Source: an uncultured Opitutia bacterium
Lineage (GTDB): Bacteria; Verrucomicrobiota; Verrucomicrobiia; Opitutales; Opitutaceae
DNA length: 57,946 bases
NCBI GenBank assembly: GCA_903873805.1
Contig: CAIQQB010000114.1
Coordinates: forward strand, 1 to 57,946
Direction of reading: 5' to 3'
Every line of letters starts with the position of its first letter. The first letter of the stretch is position 1. The translations under genes were made by a program, and so were the position numbers. Under the pieces are notes generated by a model. The model was not told the DNA's origin. It did no database searches and worked only from the letters and a program-made list of their open reading frames with translations. Positions 45,732-54,700 of this stretch are shown piece by piece.

Positions 45732-46202
45732 ATGCGACACACCATCTCCGTCCTCGTTGAGAACAAGTTCGGCGTGCTGACGCGCGTGGCCGGGATGTTT
45801 TCCGGCCGCGGCTTCAACATCGACTCGCTCAACGTCGCCCCCACCCATGACCCGTCCCTGTCGCGGATCACCGTGGTTCTCATGGGCGACACCTCGGCGC
45901 TGGACCTCGCGATCAAGCAGCTCCGCAAGCTGGTCAATGTCGTGGACGCCATCGACTTCAAGGAGGGCCAGGCGGTCGTCCGCGAGCTCATGCTGGTGAA
46001 GGTCAAGGCCGACAGCAAGACGCGCTCGGAGATCATGCAGATCTGCGACATTTTCCGCACCAAGATCGTCAATGTCTCCACGACTGATGTGATCATCGAG
46101 GTCACCGGCGACGAGGGCAAAGCGGCTGCGTTTCTCAAGCTCCTCGAACCCTTTGGCGTCCTGGAACTGGCCCGCACAGGAGTGCTGGCCCTGAAGCGGT
46201 AA
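45732..46202 (+). CDS. ilvN: Acetolactate synthase small (regulatory) subunit
   Basis: 156 residues. An N-terminal ACT domain (MRHTISVLVENKFGVLTRVAGMFSGRGFNIDSLNV) is followed by the C-terminal small-subunit domain (ELMLVKVKADSKTRSEIMQICDIFRTKIVNV). It binds valine and activates the catalytic subunit, the first step of branched-chain amino-acid synthesis. Length is usual (about 160). The catalytic gene ilvB is not adjacent in this window, which is unusual for an ilvBN pair. ilvC follows after about 105 bases. The start at 45732 matches the family. Confidence 0.95.
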   Translation: MRHTISVLVENKFGVLTRVAGMFSGRGFNIDSLNVAPTHDPSLSRITVVLMGDTSALDLAIKQLRKLVNVVDAIDFKEGQAVVRELMLVKVKADSKTRSEIMQICDIFRTKIVNVSTTDVIIEVTGDEGKAAAFLKLLEPFGVLELARTGVLALKR

Positions 46203-46307
46203 TCCGGCCCTCCATCCGGTCCCGGTCCGGGGAGGGTGCGCCCCTCCCTTCTCCGCGCTCGACTTCACCCTGCCAACCTTCACCGTTTCACCTTTTCCAA
46301 AACCACC

Positions 46308-47333
46308 ATGCCCGCCAAAGTCTACACCGACAAAGACGCCGATCTCGGCGTGTTCCAAAACAAGACCCTCGCCGTTCTCGGCTACGGTTCGCAGGGCCAC
46401 GCCCATGCGCTCAACCTCAAGGATTCCGGCTGCCAGGTCATCATCGGCCTCTATCCCGGCTCCAAGTCCAAGGCCGTCGCCGAGTCCCACGGCTTCGAGG
46501 TGTTTGAGACCGGGGAGGCTGTGCGCCGCGCCGACGTCATCATGGTCGGCCTGCCCGACATGAAGCAGGCGGATGCCTACACGAGCTCGATTCTCCCGAA
46601 TCTCGCCAAGGGCAAGACGCTCCTCTTTTCGCACGGCCTGAGCATTCATTTCGGCCTGATCAAGCTGCCCAAGGGCGTGGACTGCATCATGGTCGCGCCG
46701 AAGGGGCCGGGCCACATCGTCCGCCGCCTCTACACCGAGGGCAAGGGCATGCCGGCGCTTATCGCCGTCGCTCCCGGCAGTTCGAAGGGCGCGAAGAAAA
46801 CCGCGCTCGCCTGGGCCAAGGGCATCGGCTCGACCCGCGCCGGCGTACTCCAGACCTCGTTCAAGGAGGAGACCGAGACCGATCTCTTCGGCGAGCAGGC
46901 GGTCCTCTGCGGCGGCGCCAGCGCGCTCGTGCAGGCGGGCTTTGAGACGCTGGTCGAGGCCGGCTACCAGCCCGAGATGGCCTATTTCGAATGCCTCCAC
47001 GAACTGAAGCTCATCTGCGACCTCATGTATGAGAGCGGCATCGCCGGGATGCGTTTCTCCATCTCCGAGACCGCCAAGTATGGCGACATCACCCGCGGTC
47101 CCCGCGTCGTGAACAAGCAGACGAAGGCCGAGATGAAGAAGATTCTGAAGGAAATCCAGTCGGGCAAGTTCACCGCCGAGTGGGTCAAGGAGTACAAGGG
47201 CGGCCTCAAGAACTACAAGAAGCTCCTCGCCGCCGGCGAGAAGCACCCGATCGAGAAGACCGGAATCTACCTGCGCAGCATGATGCCCTGGATGAAGAAG
47301 AAGAACATCAAGGGCGTCCAGGCCGCCTACTGA
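46308..47333 (+). CDS. ilvC: Ketol-acid reductoisomerase (class I)
   Basis: 341 residues. The Rossmann NADP-binding motif is [21 protein letters not shown]. The all-helical C-terminal domain contains the metal ligands in [12 protein letters not shown] and [26 protein letters not shown]. It rearranges and reduces acetolactate or acetohydroxybutyrate with NADPH in valine, leucine and isoleucine synthesis. Length fits class I enzymes (about 330-340). The start at 46308 ([12 protein letters not shown]) fits the family; an open frame 24 codons upstream is not conserved. Probably co-transcribed with ilvN. Confidence 0.97.
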   Translation: MPAKVYTDKDADLGVFQNKTLAVLGYGSQGHAHALNLKDSGCQVIIGLYPGSKSKAVAESHGFEVFETGEAVRRADVIMVGLPDMKQADAYTSSILPNLAKGKTLLFSHGLSIHFGLIKLPKGVDCIMVAPKGPGHIVRRLYTEGKGMPALIAVAPGSSKGAKKTALAWAKGIGSTRAGVLQTSFKEETETDLFGEQAVLCGGASALVQAGFETLVEAGYQPEMAYFECLHELKLICDLMYESGIAGMRFSISETAKYGDITRGPRVVNKQTKAEMKKILKEIQSGKFTAEWVKEYKGGLKNYKKLLAAGEKHPIEKTGIYLRSMMPWMKKKNIKGVQAAY

Positions 47334-47416
47334 TTCACGTTGTAGCGGGGGGCGGGTGGTGAGTGGCGAGCCTTGCTTGCATCCTGCTCGCTCCCCGCTT
47401 CTCCCTCCTCGCACCT

Positions 47417-48274
47417 TTGAAAAAGCTCATCCTCGTCACCCGCAAGAGCCCGCTGGCGCTGGCGCAGACCGAGATGGTCGCGGCGCACCTGCGGGCGCGG
47501 CTCGGGGTCGAGACCGACCTGCTCAAGATCACCACGACGGGTGACCGGCAGGCCGACTGGTCGCTGGAGCTGAAGGGGGGCAAGGGATTGTTCACGACCG
47601 AGCTGGAGCAGGCGCTCCTCCGGGGCGAGGCCGACGTGGCTGTGCACAGCACCAAGGATCTGCCGGGCGACATGCCGGCCGGGCTCGCGCTGGCCGGCTA
47701 CCTTCCGCGGGCTGACGCCCGCGACGTGCTCGTCCTGCGGGCCGGGGTGGCGGCGCCGAAGTCCATCGCGACCGGCAGCCCGCGGCGCCGGCTGCAGATC
47801 GCGCAGCTTTATCCGGCCGCGCAGTTCACGGAGATCCGCGGCAACGTGGACACGCGGCTGCGCAAGATCGGGGCCGACGGCGTGGCGGATGCCTCCATCC
47901 TCGCCGCCGCCGGGCTGGCGCGGCTGGGGATCGGAAACTGGCCAGGGGTGGAATTTCACGCGCTCGGCTTCGAGACGATGGTGCCGGCGGTCGGGCAGGG
48001 CGCGGTCGCCATTCAATGCCGGGCGGCGGATGCGACGAAGTTCGCCGGGATTTTTGATGCGCATACCGCGCGCATGGTGGACCTCGAGCGGGCTTTTCAG
48101 ACGGCGCTCGGGGGCGGCTGCCACACCGCCTTTGCGGCGCATGCGACCGAGGAGCTGCTGTATTTTTTCCACGAAAAGACCGGACTGCAGCGCCTCCCGC
48201 TCGTTCCCGCCGACTTTGCCGGGCCCACCGAAGCAGCCCGCCGGATGCTATCCGGGCTGGGATTATCAATTTAG
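47417..48274 (+). CDS. hemC: Porphobilinogen deaminase (hydroxymethylbilane synthase)
   Basis: 285 residues with TTG start: KKLILVTRKSPLALAQTEMV is the normal beginning. Conserved blocks are KGLFTTELEQALL, AVHSTKDLPGDMP, TGSPRRRLQ, IRGNVDTRL and AVGQGAVAIQCR, and the dipyrromethane cofactor Cys lies in ALGGGCHTAFAAH. The enzyme joins four porphobilinogen units into hydroxymethylbilane for haem and sirohaem. A GTG at 47363 would add 18 unconserved residues. The cobA-hemD fusion follows after a palindromic repeat, so the two form a tetrapyrrole unit. Confidence 0.95.
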   Translation: MKKLILVTRKSPLALAQTEMVAAHLRARLGVETDLLKITTTGDRQADWSLELKGGKGLFTTELEQALLRGEADVAVHSTKDLPGDMPAGLALAGYLPRADARDVLVLRAGVAAPKSIATGSPRRRLQIAQLYPAAQFTEIRGNVDTRLRKIGADGVADASILAAAGLARLGIGNWPGVEFHALGFETMVPAVGQGAVAIQCRAADATKFAGIFDAHTARMVDLERAFQTALGGGCHTAFAAHATEELLYFFHEKTGLQRLPLVPADFAGPTEAARRMLSGLGLSI

Positions 48275-48275
48275 A

Positions 48276-48353
48276 ACCACAGAGACACAGAGGACACGGA
48301 GTAAACCGAGCCACATTTTTGCTTGGTCTCTGTGAGCTCTGTGCCTCTGTGGT
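48276..48353. repeat. Palindrome with 9-bp periodic CCACAGAG arms
   Basis: The left arm ACCACAGAGACACAGAGGAC starts two bases after the hemC stop. The right arm (GGTCTCTGTGAGCTCTGTGCC, first 20 bases GGTCTCTGTGAGCTCTGTGC, to CTCTGTGGT) ends 12 bases before the next ATG. A half copy lies at 10965-10997. Confidence 0.85.
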
Positions 48354-48365
48354 GAAATACAACCC

Positions 48366-49889
48366 ATGTCTAAAGGCATTGTTTATCTTGTCGGCGCCGG
48401 TCCGGGGGACCTCGGGCTCGTCACCCTGCGGGCGAAGGAGCTCATTGGGCGGGCGGATGTGCTCGTCTATGATTACCTCGTCCACCCCGAGCTGGTGAAA
48501 TGGACCCGGCCCGGATGTGAGACGGTTTATGTCGGCAAGCAGGCCGGCTGTCACACCGTGGCGCAGGAGGAGATTGAGGCGCTGCTGGTGAAGCACGCGG
48601 GGGAGGGGAAAACCGTGGTGCGGCTGAAGGGCGGCGACCCGTTTGTCTTCGGCCGCGGGGGCGAGGAAGTCCGGACCCTGGCGAAGCACGGGCTGGCGTT
48701 TGAGGTCGTGCCGGGGGTCACCGCCGCGCTGGCCGCGGGAGCCTATGCCGGCATCCCGCTCACCCAGCGGCACACGAGTTCCTCGCTGATCATCCTGACG
48801 GGCCATGAGGATCCGCAGAAGCCCGAGCTGCAGGTCGACTGGCGCAGCTACGGCGCGCTGCGGCACGCGACGCTCGCGATTTACATGGGGATGGGCCACC
48901 TGCGCCATATCCTTGCCGAACTTGCCGCCGGGGGGCTGGGCCCGGACACGCCTGCGGCGGTGGTGCAGTGGGCCTCGCTGGGCCGGCAGCGAAGTGTCGC
49001 TGGCACCGTGACGACGCTGGCCGCGGCGGTTGAAAAGGCCGGGTTGGCCGCCCCCGCGATCATCCTCATCGGTGAGGTGGTGCGCAATCACGAGGCCATT
49101 GACTGGTTTGAACACCTGCCGCTGTACGGCCGGCGCGTCGCCATCACCCGCACCCGCGACCAGAACAGCGAGCTGCGCGACAAGCTGGAGGTGCTCGGCG
49201 CCGAGGTGCTGGAGCTGCCGCTCATCCGGGTGACAAAGGATGTGAGCAAGGAGGGCCTCGTCGAGATCCTCGCCGAACTGGGCCGCTACGACTGGATTGT
49301 CTTCACCAGCGCCAACGGCGTGCGGTACTTTTTTGAGGAGTTTTTCAAGGGCTTTGACGATGTGCGGGCGCTGGGCGGGCTGCGGTTCGCCTGCGTGGGC
49401 GCCGCCACCGCCCGCGAGATCGAACGCCACCACCTCAAGGTCGAATGCCAGCCCGCGACCGCGACCGGCGAGTCACTGGCCGACGCACTCATCGCGACCG
49501 GCAGCCTCGACCATGCGAAGGTCATAGTCGTGTGCGGCAACCTCAACCGCGACATTCTGGTGAAGAAACTCGAGGCCGGCCGGGCCATTGTGGACCGGCT
49601 GCCGCTCTACCGGACGGAAAAGACCGATCTGGCCAGCGAGCCGGTGGCGGATGACTTCCGGCAGCACGGGGCCGACGCGATCCTGTTTGCGAGCTCGTCG
49701 GCGGTGCAGTCCTTCACCGAGCAGGCCAAGGGACTCAAGCTGTCCAAAGGGGCGAAACGCCCGCTGGCCGGCAGCATCGGACCCCAGACCAGCGAGACGA
49801 TGAAGAAGCTCGGGCTGCCCGTGGACTTCACGGCCAAGCAGCCCAGCCTCGATGCCCTGGTCGAGGCGCTGACCCGGAAACTCCGCTAG
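48366..49889 (+). CDS. cobA-hemD: Fused uroporphyrinogen-III C-methyltransferase and uroporphyrinogen-III synthase
   Basis: 507 residues. The first 245 are a SUMT methyltransferase: VYLVGAGPGDLGLVTLRAKE, DVLVYDYLV, VVRLKGGDPFVFGRGGEE, GVTAALAAGAYAGIPLTQR and IYMGMGHL; it makes precorrin-2 with S-adenosylmethionine. The rest is a HemD domain (GRRVAITRTRDQNSELRDKL, WIVFTSANGVRYFFE, LFASSSAVQSF), which cyclises hydroxymethylbilane to uroporphyrinogen III. Such fusions are known in several phyla. The product of hemC upstream is the substrate of the second half. Confidence 0.95.
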   Translation: MSKGIVYLVGAGPGDLGLVTLRAKELIGRADVLVYDYLVHPELVKWTRPGCETVYVGKQAGCHTVAQEEIEALLVKHAGEGKTVVRLKGGDPFVFGRGGEEVRTLAKHGLAFEVVPGVTAALAAGAYAGIPLTQRHTSSSLIILTGHEDPQKPELQVDWRSYGALRHATLAIYMGMGHLRHILAELAAGGLGPDTPAAVVQWASLGRQRSVAGTVTTLAAAVEKAGLAAPAIILIGEVVRNHEAIDWFEHLPLYGRRVAITRTRDQNSELRDKLEVLGAEVLELPLIRVTKDVSKEGLVEILAELGRYDWIVFTSANGVRYFFEEFFKGFDDVRALGGLRFACVGAATAREIERHHLKVECQPATATGESLADALIATGSLDHAKVIVVCGNLNRDILVKKLEAGRAIVDRLPLYRTEKTDLASEPVADDFRQHGADAILFASSSAVQSFTEQAKGLKLSKGAKRPLAGSIGPQTSETMKKLGLPVDFTAKQPSLDALVEALTRKLR

Positions 49890-49909
49890 TCCGCGTCTCC
49901 CGGCGCGGC

Positions 49910-50332
49910 TCAGCGTTGGAAGCTTGCAATGACACCCCGCTCGTCGCTCCAGCCGAGCAGTTTTCGGCCGGCGCGGCCAACGAAGGCGACGACCTCGGCC
50001 GGATCGCTTTCCGCAGTCTCAAGTTCGAGATAACCGTTGGAAAAAAGGCCCTTCTTGCGATCCTGCTTGACCACCCAGTTGGGCGGCAGGGCCAGACCCA
50101 ACTCTCCGAGCCGTGGCATCAGTCCGGTCCGTTCCGCATGGGGAATGTTAACCGTAAACCGCCGGTCCCCCAGGGCGACCTCGATGGCGCCGGCGGTGCC
50201 GCGGCACTCAAAGGTCACCCAGCTCCCGGTCGGCATGCCGGCCAGGGCGCGGATGGCGTCGACAACGGTCTGCTCCGGGGGCACTCGGACGCCGGCTTCA
50301 CGGCCGGCTGGGCGGTGCGACTCACCGCTCAT
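49910..50332 (-). CDS. Conserved-type hypothetical protein
   Basis: 140 residues from ATG at 50332 (MSGESHRPAGREAG). No signal peptide or membrane helix. VVDAIRALAGMPTGSWVTFECRGTAGAIEVALG and KLLGWSDERGVIASF suggest a small folded soluble domain with alternating strands; I do not recognise the family. The open frame extends 38 codons upstream, but that part looks noncoding. It is convergent with the cobA-hemD gene and divergent from the receiver protein gene. Confidence 0.6.
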   Translation of the reverse strand: MSGESHRPAGREAGVRVPPEQTVVDAIRALAGMPTGSWVTFECRGTAGAIEVALGDRRFTVNIPHAERTGLMPRLGELGLALPPNWVVKQDRKKGLFSNGYLELETAESDPAEVVAFVGRAGRKLLGWSDERGVIASFQR

Positions 50333-50407
50333 CAGTCTGTTGATTGACTGTTCATTTGGGGGAGCGGCAGCAAATTGCACTCCGCGGAAAAAGCGAACCA
50401 CAGTGGG

Positions 50408-50441
50408 GAAAATAGGGGATTTCCCGAAGTGAAAATAGGGG
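50408..50441. promoter_or_regulatory. Two GAAAATAGGGG direct repeats, candidate operator
   Basis: GAAAATAGGGG at 50408-50418 and 50431-50441, 23 bases apart (about two helical turns), between the divergent genes at 50332 and 50488. The spacing suits a regulator dimer or pair. Function is inferred. Confidence 0.4.
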
Positions 50442-50487
50442 CTCACCCTTTTTGAGAAAATCAGCCGGGGAGGTTTGCTGTGACACG

Positions 50488-51147
50488 ATGACGGACGCGA
50501 GCAATCTGACCGATGGGGGGAAGCCCTGTCTGCACGTCCTCATGATGGAGGATCTGCCGGCGGATTTCGAACTGGTCATGCACGAACTGCGGCGCAGCGG
50601 GCTCCGCATCAATGCGCGCCGGGTCGAGACCGAGGTAGATCTGGTGACCGAACTGCTGCGGGAGGCTCCGGATGTGGTGCTGTCGGACCACGCCTGCGGC
50701 GCCTTTGACAGCTTCGGAGCGCTGGCCCAGGTGCGGGTCAGGCATCCCGATGTTCCGTTCATCCTCGTGACTGGGGCGCTGAGCCGCCAACTGATGTGCA
50801 AGGCGCTCGACCGTGGGGTGGACGACTGGGTCAGCAAGAACCGCCTGTCCGAGCTGATGCCGGTGCTGATGCGGGCGCTGCGCCTGGCGGAGGAGCGGGT
50901 GCGTTTGCGGCTGCTGGAAGCGGAGCGGGACCGGTTGCGGACAGAGGTGGCGGTGTTGCGCGGCCTGCGCGGCCTCAATCTGGCCATCCCGATCTGCGCC
51001 TCATGCAAAAAAATTCGCGACGGGAAGAACGTATGGGTTGCGATGGAGCAATACTTTCTGGCCCACCATGGACTGCGGTTTTCACACGGCCTGTGCCTCG
51101 ACTGTGTGCGCCGCGATTTCCCGCGGGCCGTACCGGAGAAGCGCTGA
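50488..51147 (+). CDS. Receiver-domain protein with a C-terminal Cys-rich (CxxC) motif
   Basis: 219 residues. The receiver domain (about 15-135) has the acidic residues in MMEDLPAD, phosphoacceptor Asp in VVLSDHACGAF, Thr/Ser position in LVTGAL and Lys in DDWVSKNRL. A coiled linker (LAEERVRLRLLEAERDRLRTEVAVL) leads to IPICASCKKIRDGKNVWVAMEQYF...SHGLCLDCVRRDFP. That is a CxxC...CxxC module I know from the ends of PAS/receiver proteins, possibly metal-binding. It has no DNA-binding domain. ATG at 50488 is preferred over TTG at 50452. No partner kinase is nearby. Confidence 0.85.
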   Translation: MTDASNLTDGGKPCLHVLMMEDLPADFELVMHELRRSGLRINARRVETEVDLVTELLREAPDVVLSDHACGAFDSFGALAQVRVRHPDVPFILVTGALSRQLMCKALDRGVDDWVSKNRLSELMPVLMRALRLAEERVRLRLLEAERDRLRTEVAVLRGLRGLNLAIPICASCKKIRDGKNVWVAMEQYFLAHHGLRFSHGLCLDCVRRDFPRAVPEKR

Positions 51148-51177
51148 GCCGGCGCGGGGACCCGCGCCGGGCGGGAA

Positions 51178-51582
51178 CTACAGGTCGGATTTGAGGGTGT
51201 TGAGGATGATCATGGAGACCGCTTGGTCGCCGAAAAGACCGACGCGGATCCGCACTTCCGTGACCCGGGCGGAGGTGGCGGTCAGCCGGATTTCCACCTT
51301 GCGGTCGTCCGCCAAGCGGGCGACCCAGAGGGCGGTGAGCGCATCCTGCGCATGACTGAGGCGGACAAAATGAAGCTGATCCACCGCCCGGTCGGCCGCC
51401 TGGGCGACCGGGGCGAAGTTCTGATCTAGGGTGACGACCAGATCGCTCCGCACATAGGCCACGGTGCCGGCGCCGGCGGCTGCGCCGACGACCACGGCAA
51501 AGCAACCGGATTGGACGGCCGCGCCGGCGGCGAGCAGGAGGCCGACAGCGAGCAACAAAAGGGATTTGGCGCGGAGGTGCAT
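51178..51582 (-). CDS. DUF3568-type small lipoprotein
   Basis: 134 residues. A signal peptide with lipobox (LLLAVGLLLAAGAAVQSGC) is followed by VVVGAAAGAGTVAYVRSDLVVTLDQ and a small alpha/beta domain (KVEIRLTATSARVTEVRIRVGLFGDQAVSMIILN), as in DUF3568 proteins, whose role is unknown. The start at 51582 is set by the signal; the 48 codons before it are the palindromic repeat. It is convergent with the receiver gene. Confidence 0.8.
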   Translation of the reverse strand: MHLRAKSLLLLAVGLLLAAGAAVQSGCFAVVVGAAAGAGTVAYVRSDLVVTLDQNFAPVAQAADRAVDQLHFVRLSHAQDALTALWVARLADDRKVEIRLTATSARVTEVRIRVGLFGDQAVSMIILNTLKSDL

Positions 51583-51631
51583 CAGGCACGATAACCGCCG
51601 GCGGGGCATTCGCAAGGAGGCGCGGCGGCGG

Positions 51632-51729
51632 GTAGTGGTACAGTTTGCAAATTGTAGGTCGGGGTTTATCCCCGACACGTCGGGCGTGAAGCCCGACCTA
51701 CGGCGGCAAACAGCAAAATGCACCACTAC
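51632..51729. repeat. REPIN-like doublet nested inside another GTAG...CTAC palindrome
   Basis: The inner unit is 51654-51701 (GTAGGTCGGGGTTTATCCCC ... GAAGCCCGACCTAC). The outer arms are GTAGTGGTACAGTTTGC (51632 on) and the inverted GCACCACTAC ending at 51729, with GCAAAC words on both sides. Confidence 0.75.
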
Positions 51730-51771
51730 ACGGCGGCGGGGCGAAGCCCGCGGGACGGACCCGGGCGCGGG

Positions 51772-54700
51772 TCAGCGGCGCCGGCGGGCGAGCAGGCCGA
51801 TCAGACCGGCACCGGTGAGCAGGAGCGCCCAGGTGGCGGGCTCGGGGACGGGGGTGAAGTTCAGGTCGAGAAAATTGTTGTTCTGCGTGACGGAGAACGA
51901 CCCGTTGGTGGCATTCTGGAAAGACGAGAGATCGAGGGTGAAGTCGGAAGGACTGAACCCGTTGATGCCGCCGACCGCGCCGATAATCTGCCAGGAGTAG
52001 GTCCCGTACGGATTGAAGTCACTGACCATGCCCTTGGAGCCGTCGCTGCCGAGGGAAACGAGCTTGATCGTGAACGGATTCGCGGGGTTGGCGGTGATGG
52101 AGAGGGCGCCGAGGACGTTGGTGTAGTCCCAGCCGCTGCCGTTGCCGCCGCTGACGGAGACGAGCTGGACGTGGAAGGCGCCGCCGCCGGCGAGGGTGAG
52201 GGCGCCGCCGAAGGCGACGGTGCCGGGCTGGCTGAGGGCGATGCCATTCTGGAAACCGCCGCCCGGGGCGAGGATCACGCCACCGCCGATGGTGGCGCCG
52301 CCGGGCGGGTTGTAGGTGCCGAAGCCGCCGATCTTGCCGGAGATGAGGGCGAGGGAGTTGGTGAGGGTGACATTGTAATCGGTGGCTAGCTTGCCGCCGC
52401 TGAGTGTGACGGTGCCGGAGCCGAGGGCGTTGTTGTCGCCGGCGATGAGGGCACCCTGCATAATGGTGGTGCCGCCGGAGTAGCTGTTGGCGCTGTCGAG
52501 CGACAGGTTGCCGCTGCCGGTTTTCAGCAGGGCGGCCGTGGTCGGGAGGGAGGCAATGAGGCCGTTGGCGGGGCCGGAGATGGTCCCCCGGTAATCCGCG
52601 TCCGTGGCCTGGTCGATGGTGAGCGTCGAGCCGTCGGCGAGGATAACCCGGGCGTTGGCATTGTTGTCGTTGGAAGAGAGTCCGCCGATGACCGGGGCGG
52701 CGGTGGTGAAGACGGCGGTGGGGTTGAGGAAGCTGCCGTTGCCGTTGGAGGATTCGAAACTAAGCGGACCGGCCCCGGCGGCAGAGTTGTCGGCCAGGAC
52801 GACCGTGCCGCCCGTGAGGAGGAGGCCACCGGCAAACGTGTTCGGGGTGGCCAGCGTGACGGTGTTGTTACCGGCCTTGAGGAGCTCGCCCGAGCCGGAA
52901 ACCACTCCGGTGAGGGTGTAGTCGTGGCCGGTGTCGCCCATCACCTGGAGACCGGCGTTGAGAACGATGCTGTTGGGGACGGTGACGTTGTTGGAAACGG
53001 TGCCGAGGCCGGCGTCGGGGTGTTCATCCAGGCTGGAAAGGACGTTGGGCTGGACGGTGAGCGGACCGGAGCCGAGGACGGCAGTGGCGACATTTGCGAG
53101 ACCGTCGGCGATGAGTTCGCCGGCGTAGAGGCTGGTGCCACCGGCGTAGGAGTTGGCACCGGAGAGCACGACGACGGAGGGGGAATTGAAGAGGCCGCCC
53201 TGATTGTTCAGACTGCTGAACCGGCCGATGGTCGCGATGTTGTAGGGATCGCCGACCACGACGCTGTTGGCGCCGGTGAGGGCGGAATGAACGTCGATCT
53301 GGCCGCCCTGGTAGCCGGCAAAACGGTAGGTGGTGGAATTGGCCGGCAGAGTGATGGCGGGCCAGAAGCCGATGTTGGTCGAGGACCCAAGGTAGATGCC
53401 GGGGTCGGAGGCGGACACGAAGTGGGTGAGCCCAAGGATGTCGTTGCTCGTGCCGACATCGGCGTAAGTGGAGAACGTGTCGAAACCGATGACGCCGTTT
53501 TGCATCGCGGGGTCGAATTGGGAGACGAACTGGTTGATGTTACTGGTGCCGGTAATGACGGGAAAAGAGGTTCCGGCCGAATTATTCTGACCCGACCCGT
53601 TCGGATTTCCGCCAGAGCTGCCCGCAGGCAAGGCCGAGGCAATGGCGATCATGAGGGGTTTGTCGGTGTTCTGATACAAGGCGGGGTCCGCCGTGCCGAT
53701 GTAACCGCCCAAACCGGCGTTAAGGGTGGTGCCGGCGGGCAGGGCGCCGGGGCCGAAGACGAGAGCGGCGTTATTGGCCGTGGTGGGGCCGGTGTAACCG
53801 TTGCCGCCGGAGGTGAGAATGATGACCGGCGGGGCGCTGTTCGCGGAGGCGACATTGAAGAACGCCGCGGAGGTGCTAAACGTGGTGGGATTGGGGAAGG
53901 ACGGAGTCAACGCCTGCACGCCGTAAGTGCCGGTGAGGGCGGACGAGACGGTGAGGGTGCCTCCGCCGCCGCCGAACTGGTAGTTGGAGCCCTGCGGAAT
54001 GATGGTGCCATTGATCTGGGCGGTGGTGGCGGAGCCCAGCCGGGCGGAGGAGCCGAAACCGGTGAGATCGAGCGTGTCGTTGATGGTGGTGGTCACCCCC
54101 AGGCTAGGGTCGGAGTCAAAACCGATGGTCCCAAAGGTGGCGGCCTTGTTGAACAGATTGAGGAAGCCCGACTGCACGTTGGCCGGAACGAAGGCGATGC
54201 CGATGTAGCCGTCGGCGGTGGAAGCGAGGGCGTTGGCGGCCGGCGTGGAGGGAATCGAGCCGGCCTGAGCGAAGACGAGCAGGCCGCGCGTGACCGTCGT
54301 GCCGCCCGAGTAGGCGTTGGTACCGGTCAGGACCACGGCGTTGAATCCGTTGACCGTGAGCATCCGGGAGCCGCCGGATTCGCCGACATTGCCGTCGAGG
54401 AAGAGGGACGAGCCGCCGGCACTGACCACGGTGTCGGCAGCGAGCGTGACGGGGCCCTCGAGATTGAGCTGGCTGGAATCCTGGGGAGTGGAAAGCAGGC
54501 CGTTGAGGATGACGGGATTTACGAGGTTGATGTTGCCGCCGCCATTGTTGCCGTTGGCGGTCAGGTAGGGGGAGAGGGCGGAATTGGCGTTGGCGGGGCC
54601 GATGGTGAGCGTGCCGTTGCCCAGGGCCTGGTCATCGCCGAGGTTGATGCCGCCCTGGAGGAGGGTGATATTGCCGGTGTAGGAGGAGCTGTTGATGGGG

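Noticed and set aside
45282-47414. 710-codon minus-strand frame opposite ilvN and ilvC
   Set aside because: Opposite two well-supported genes. Only its last 93 codons, in the gap, were kept as a doubtful small ORF.
48276-48353. Possible CRISPR-like array from the short CCACAGAG repeats
   Set aside because: Units are about 9 bp, without spacers, and return inverted, so this is a palindrome. No CRISPR array or cas gene is present in the window.
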